This document shows, one piece after another, positions 4,957-7,066 of a DNA stretch of 7,066 bases. The translations under genes were made by a program, and so were the position numbers. This DNA is from Clostridia bacterium. GTDB taxonomy: Bacteria > Bacillota_A > Clostridia > TANB77 > CAG-508. The notes beneath the pieces are model-generated. The model searched no databases. It was not told the origin of the DNA and saw nothing but the letters and a program-made list of their open reading frames with translations. The stretch lies in the NCBI GenBank assembly GCA_017621295.1, contig JAGATI010000013.1, positions 1 through 7,066 on the forward strand. The letters run 5' to 3'. The first letter of the stretch is position 1. Every line of letters starts with the position of its first letter.

Positions 4957-5711
4957 TATTTTCTACTCTCCATTTCTTCTAATTTATCCTTTAATCTATA
5001 AGATGGTCCAGTTATTTTTATGACATTAGAATGATGCAACAATCTATCTAAGATTGCATTTGCAAGAGTATTATCACTAAATATTTCACCCCATTTTGAA
5101 AATGGCTGATTTGTTGTTATAATTGTTGAATGTTGTTCATATCTTTTTGCTATTAACTGAAAGAATAAATTTGCTCCATCTCTGTCTACTGGTAAATATC
5201 CTATTTCATCTATTATTAAGACTGAATATTTACAAAATTGTTTTAATCTTTGCTCTAATCGATTTTCATTATGTGCTTTTCTTAATTGCATTATCAAATC
5301 ATGGCATGATATGAAATATGTAGAATATCTTTTCTTTGCTGCTGCTATTCCTATTGCTGTTGCTAAATGTGTTTTCCCAACTCCACTACTTCCTACAAAG
5401 AGTATGTTTTCATTTTTTTCTATAAATCTTAAACCTTCTAATTCTAATATTTGTTGCTTATTAATTCCTGGTTGATATGTAAAATCAAAATCTTTTACTT
5501 CTTTTTCAAAGGGGAATCCTGCTACTGATACTTGTATTCTTGATGCTCTTTCATCTCTATATTGTATTTCTTCTTCTGTTAAAGTGTATAATACATCTAC
5601 TATTGATATATCTTGTCCTTTTAAACTATCTAAATAATTTGGCAGATAATTTAACATTTTTTCTAATTTTAATATTTCTAAATTGTTTAACAATTTATTG
5701 TAATTTATCAT
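4956..5711 (-). CDS. istB: IS21 helper ATPase IstB
   Basis: A 251-aa AAA+ ATPase, normal length for IstB, which assembles on target DNA in an ATP-dependent way and stimulates strand transfer by IstA. Seen in order are an N-terminal helical IstB domain (about 1-60), FPFEKEVKDFDF before the ATPase core, Walker A GSSGVGKT (107-114), Walker B VLIIDE (164-169), the GYLPVDRDGANLFFQLI segment, a sensor-1-like TTNQ (199-202) and LDRLLHHSNVIKITGPSYR (221-239) with the conserved Arg223. All key residues are present. ATG at 5711-5709 lies nine bases after the istA stop. Its Shine-Dalgarno AGGAG (5722-5718) overlaps the istA stop codon TAG, so the two are probably co-translated. It overlaps the downstream 53-aa gene by one base. 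Confidence 0.95.
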   Translation of the reverse strand: MINYNKLLNNLEILKLEKMLNYLPNYLDSLKGQDISIVDVLYTLTEEEIQYRDERASRIQVSVAGFPFEKEVKDFDFTYQPGINKQQILELEGLRFIEKNENILFVGSSGVGKTHLATAIGIAAAKKRYSTYFISCHDLIMQLRKAHNENRLEQRLKQFCKYSVLIIDEIGYLPVDRDGANLFFQLIAKRYEQHSTIITTNQPFSKWGEIFSDNTLANAILDRLLHHSNVIKITGPSYRLKDKLEEMESRK

Positions 5712-5720
5712 TTTCTTCTC

Positions 5721-6929
5721 CTATTCTAACAACATATCCATATTGTTTAAGTTTTTTTCTATAAATTCTTCTATTTCTTGCTCAGTCTTATTCTTTAATG
5801 CATCAGATTTTAATATCTCTTTTGCATGTTCTTTCTTGTAATTTAGAATTTTATCACTTATTTGATAAGTAACTATCAAATCTGTGCTATAATATATATT
5901 AAGAGAATTGCCGTTTTCTTTAACGGTTAGATATTCTCCTATAAATCTTATTGGAACAGAATATTTGTGCTTTTTGTATGTAATCATTGATTCTTTAGAA
6001 ACTTTGTATCCTTTATTTTTGGCGAAGTATGGAGATACAACTTCTAATGATGGCAAACAAAGCAGATATTTTTGTTCCTCTTTTAATCTATTTACTGGCT
6101 TTTCAATTAAATTTATATCTTCATTATTTATTTCTTCCATTAGATTATTTACGATTTTATCCAATTCTTCGATGGTTTCAAATTCTTCATTGTATACCTT
6201 TAATCTGTCCATTAATTTTGCAACACATTCTATTTTGCCTTTTGTTTGTGGTCTATATGGTCTACAAGTATGTACTGAAAATCCAACATCTTTAGCAAAT
6301 TGCGAAAACTTCATATTTATTACTACACTTCTATATGTTGATGCTGTTCTGTCAACTACTGTTGCCATATTATCGAATAATACTTCATGTGGAACTCCTC
6401 CAAATGCACTACATGCATGTAAAATACATTCAAATAAAGTATTTTGTGTTTTATCTAAAGTTAACTCAACATATTTATATCTTGAATATCCTAATATCAT
6501 TAGAAAAATATTGATTACAAAAGTTTCTCCATTTTTATTAATTATTTTAAAATCTTCTTTCCAATCTACTTGTGCTTGTAATCCTGGTGATGTTTCAAAT
6601 CTAATTGTTGCTTTCTTTTGTTCTTCTTGCTTATATTCTTTAATAAATTTTGCTACTGTTCCATACGAACCTGTATATCCTCGTTCTTTAAGAAAATTGA
6701 ATATTCCTCTACCATTAGCACCATAATTATCTACTTTATCGATAATTATTCCTTTAAAATTATCCAATTTTGAAGTATATACTCTTGTGTTCTTTTTCTC
6801 TTGATTACTGTCCATATATTTTTGTACAGTATTATATGAACAGCCAAATCTTCTTGCTATTTCACTTTTATTTACCAAATTTTTCACCTCCTCCATTTGT
6901 ATTATTGCATTTAATATATCTTTTCTCAT
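5721..6929 (-). CDS. istA: IS21 transposase IstA
   Basis: A 402-aa DDE-type transposase from ATG at 6929. The N-terminal helix-turn-helix, KSEIARRFGCSYNTVQKYM (21-39), should bind the end repeats, with a second DNA-binding-like part at about 65-100. The rve integrase core follows. QVDWKE supplies Asp122, VLFDNMATVV Asp186 and TKGKIECVAKLM Glu234, the expected DDE triad with its HTCRPYRPQTKGKIE signature. The C-terminal part has the small beta domain typical of the family (YKKHKYSVPIRFIGEYLTVKENG, 318-340) and a charged tail. No frameshift is seen, and with istB intact the element looks potentially active. A TTG at 6938 in the same frame is a less likely start because it abuts the Shine-Dalgarno. 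Confidence 0.95.
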   Translation of the reverse strand: MRKDILNAIIQMEEVKNLVNKSEIARRFGCSYNTVQKYMDSNQEKKNTRVYTSKLDNFKGIIIDKVDNYGANGRGIFNFLKERGYTGSYGTVAKFIKEYKQEEQKKATIRFETSPGLQAQVDWKEDFKIINKNGETFVINIFLMILGYSRYKYVELTLDKTQNTLFECILHACSAFGGVPHEVLFDNMATVVDRTASTYRSVVINMKFSQFAKDVGFSVHTCRPYRPQTKGKIECVAKLMDRLKVYNEEFETIEELDKIVNNLMEEINNEDINLIEKPVNRLKEEQKYLLCLPSLEVVSPYFAKNKGYKVSKESMITYKKHKYSVPIRFIGEYLTVKENGNSLNIYYSTDLIVTYQISDKILNYKKEHAKEILKSDALKNKTEQEIEEFIEKNLNNMDMLLE

Positions 6930-6938
6930 ATTTAACAA

Positions 6939-6944
6939 CTCCTT
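6939..6944 (-). promoter_or_regulatory. Ribosome binding site fixing the istA start at 6929
   Basis: AAGGAG on the minus strand (6944-6939) lies nine bases before the ATG at 6929-6927. The in-frame TTG at 6938 directly follows it with no spacing and so cannot be used by this site. Confidence 0.8.
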
Positions 6945-6977
6945 CCATTTTTTATTTCTTTAAGAAAAGATATATTA

Positions 6978-6986
6978 ATTATATCA
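6978..6986 (-). promoter_or_regulatory. Extended -10 promoter for the istAB operon
   Basis: On the minus strand TGATATAAT gives a perfect -10 hexamer (6983-6978) with an upstream TG. No good -35 is found at 16-18 bases; the region there is the T-run of the right-end dyad. The predicted start is near 6971, giving a leader of about 42 nt. The nearest TGATGAAAT motifs lie about 20 bases upstream. Confidence 0.5.
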
Positions 6987-7001
6987 AATTCACCCATAGA
7001 A

Positions 7002-7051
7002 AAAACTGATGAAATTTCATCAATTCTATTTTGAATTATTTCATCAGTTTT
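7002..7051. repeat. Right-end repeats and dyads of the IS21 element
   Basis: Three copies of TGATGAAAT occur: one forward (7007-7015) and two inverted (7014-7022, 7038-7046). The first two form a perfect 14-base palindrome GATGAAATTTCATC (7008-7021). The first and third form 14-base inverted arms AAAACTGATGAAAT/ATTTCATCAGTTTT (7002-7015, 7038-7051). They are the likely IstA binding sites of this end and, by position, could also repress the istAB promoter. Confidence 0.7.
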
Positions 7052-7066
7052 ATTTTACACTTTTCA

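Larger units (their letters stand above)
4675..7066 (-). mobile_element. IS21-family insertion sequence (right tip probably just outside the window)
   Basis: istA and istB lie in tandem on the minus strand, followed by a small coupled gene, and are flanked by related ends. The left end begins TGAGAAAAGTGGAAAA (4675-4690); the right end, read inward on the minus strand from 7066, begins TGAAAAGTGTAAAA. The blocks GAAAAGTG(G/T)AAAA agree at 12 of 13 positions. Both ends then carry repeated (T/C)(A/G)ATGAAA motifs, as IS21 elements do for IstA binding. The two ends align best if two more bases (CA) follow the window, making an element of about 2.39 kb, a normal size for the family. A target duplication cannot be checked because the right flank is missing. 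Confidence 0.85.

Noticed and set aside
5908..6726. 272-codon plus-strand open frame opposite istA
   Set aside because: Antisense shadow of istA, whose DDE motifs and Shine-Dalgarno fix the real coding strand; its product is a low-complexity, Ser/Leu/Phe-rich string.

Overview
The window is very AT-rich. Its genes have strong GGAGG-type ribosome binding sites and sigma-A-like promoters, which suggests a low-GC Bacillota, most likely a Clostridia relative. No rRNA or tRNA is present, so the placement rests on base composition and gene families only.

Left part (1-2830), resident chromosome: (i) the 3' part of a DUF368-family membrane protein gene (the family that includes PopT-type undecaprenyl-phosphate translocases), ending at a strong hairpin; (ii) a leftward gene for a 238-aa protein that looks like a highly diverged LOG-type Rossmann protein with a broken PGGxGTxEE motif; (iii) divergent from it, a rightward gene for a complete MccF-like S66 serine carboxypeptidase with Ser/Glu/His all in place. 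The divergent pair is driven by back-to-back promoters, and the peptidase gene ends in an intrinsic terminator.

Middle (2833-4520), an ISLre2-family insertion sequence: one intact 502-aa UPF0236-type transposase on the minus strand between imperfect terminal inverted repeats. The start region of its transposase gene carries an arrangement that reads like the antisense control of IS10. There is a good promoter on the opposite strand inside the 5' coding region, a 13-bp inverted repeat that covers the transposase Shine-Dalgarno and start codon, and an intrinsic terminator about 90 nt downstream of the inferred antisense start. Together they predict a ~90-nt structured antisense RNA that overlaps about 35 nt of the transposase mRNA 5' end, with the mRNA 5' end facing the antisense loop. 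The same inverted repeat would hide the start site in read-through transcripts entering from outside. This is the most interesting signal in the window.

Right part (about 4675 to the window end), an IS21-family element on the minus strand: istA (DDE transposase), istB (AAA+ ATPase) and, overlapping the istB stop codon by one base, a 53-aa small gene of unknown function. Both ends carry repeated TGATGAAAT/TAATGAAAAAATT motifs. Comparison of the two ends suggests that the right terminus lies about two bases beyond the window. The two IS elements lie 154 bp apart, in the same orientation, in an intergenic area, and neither visibly interrupts a gene.
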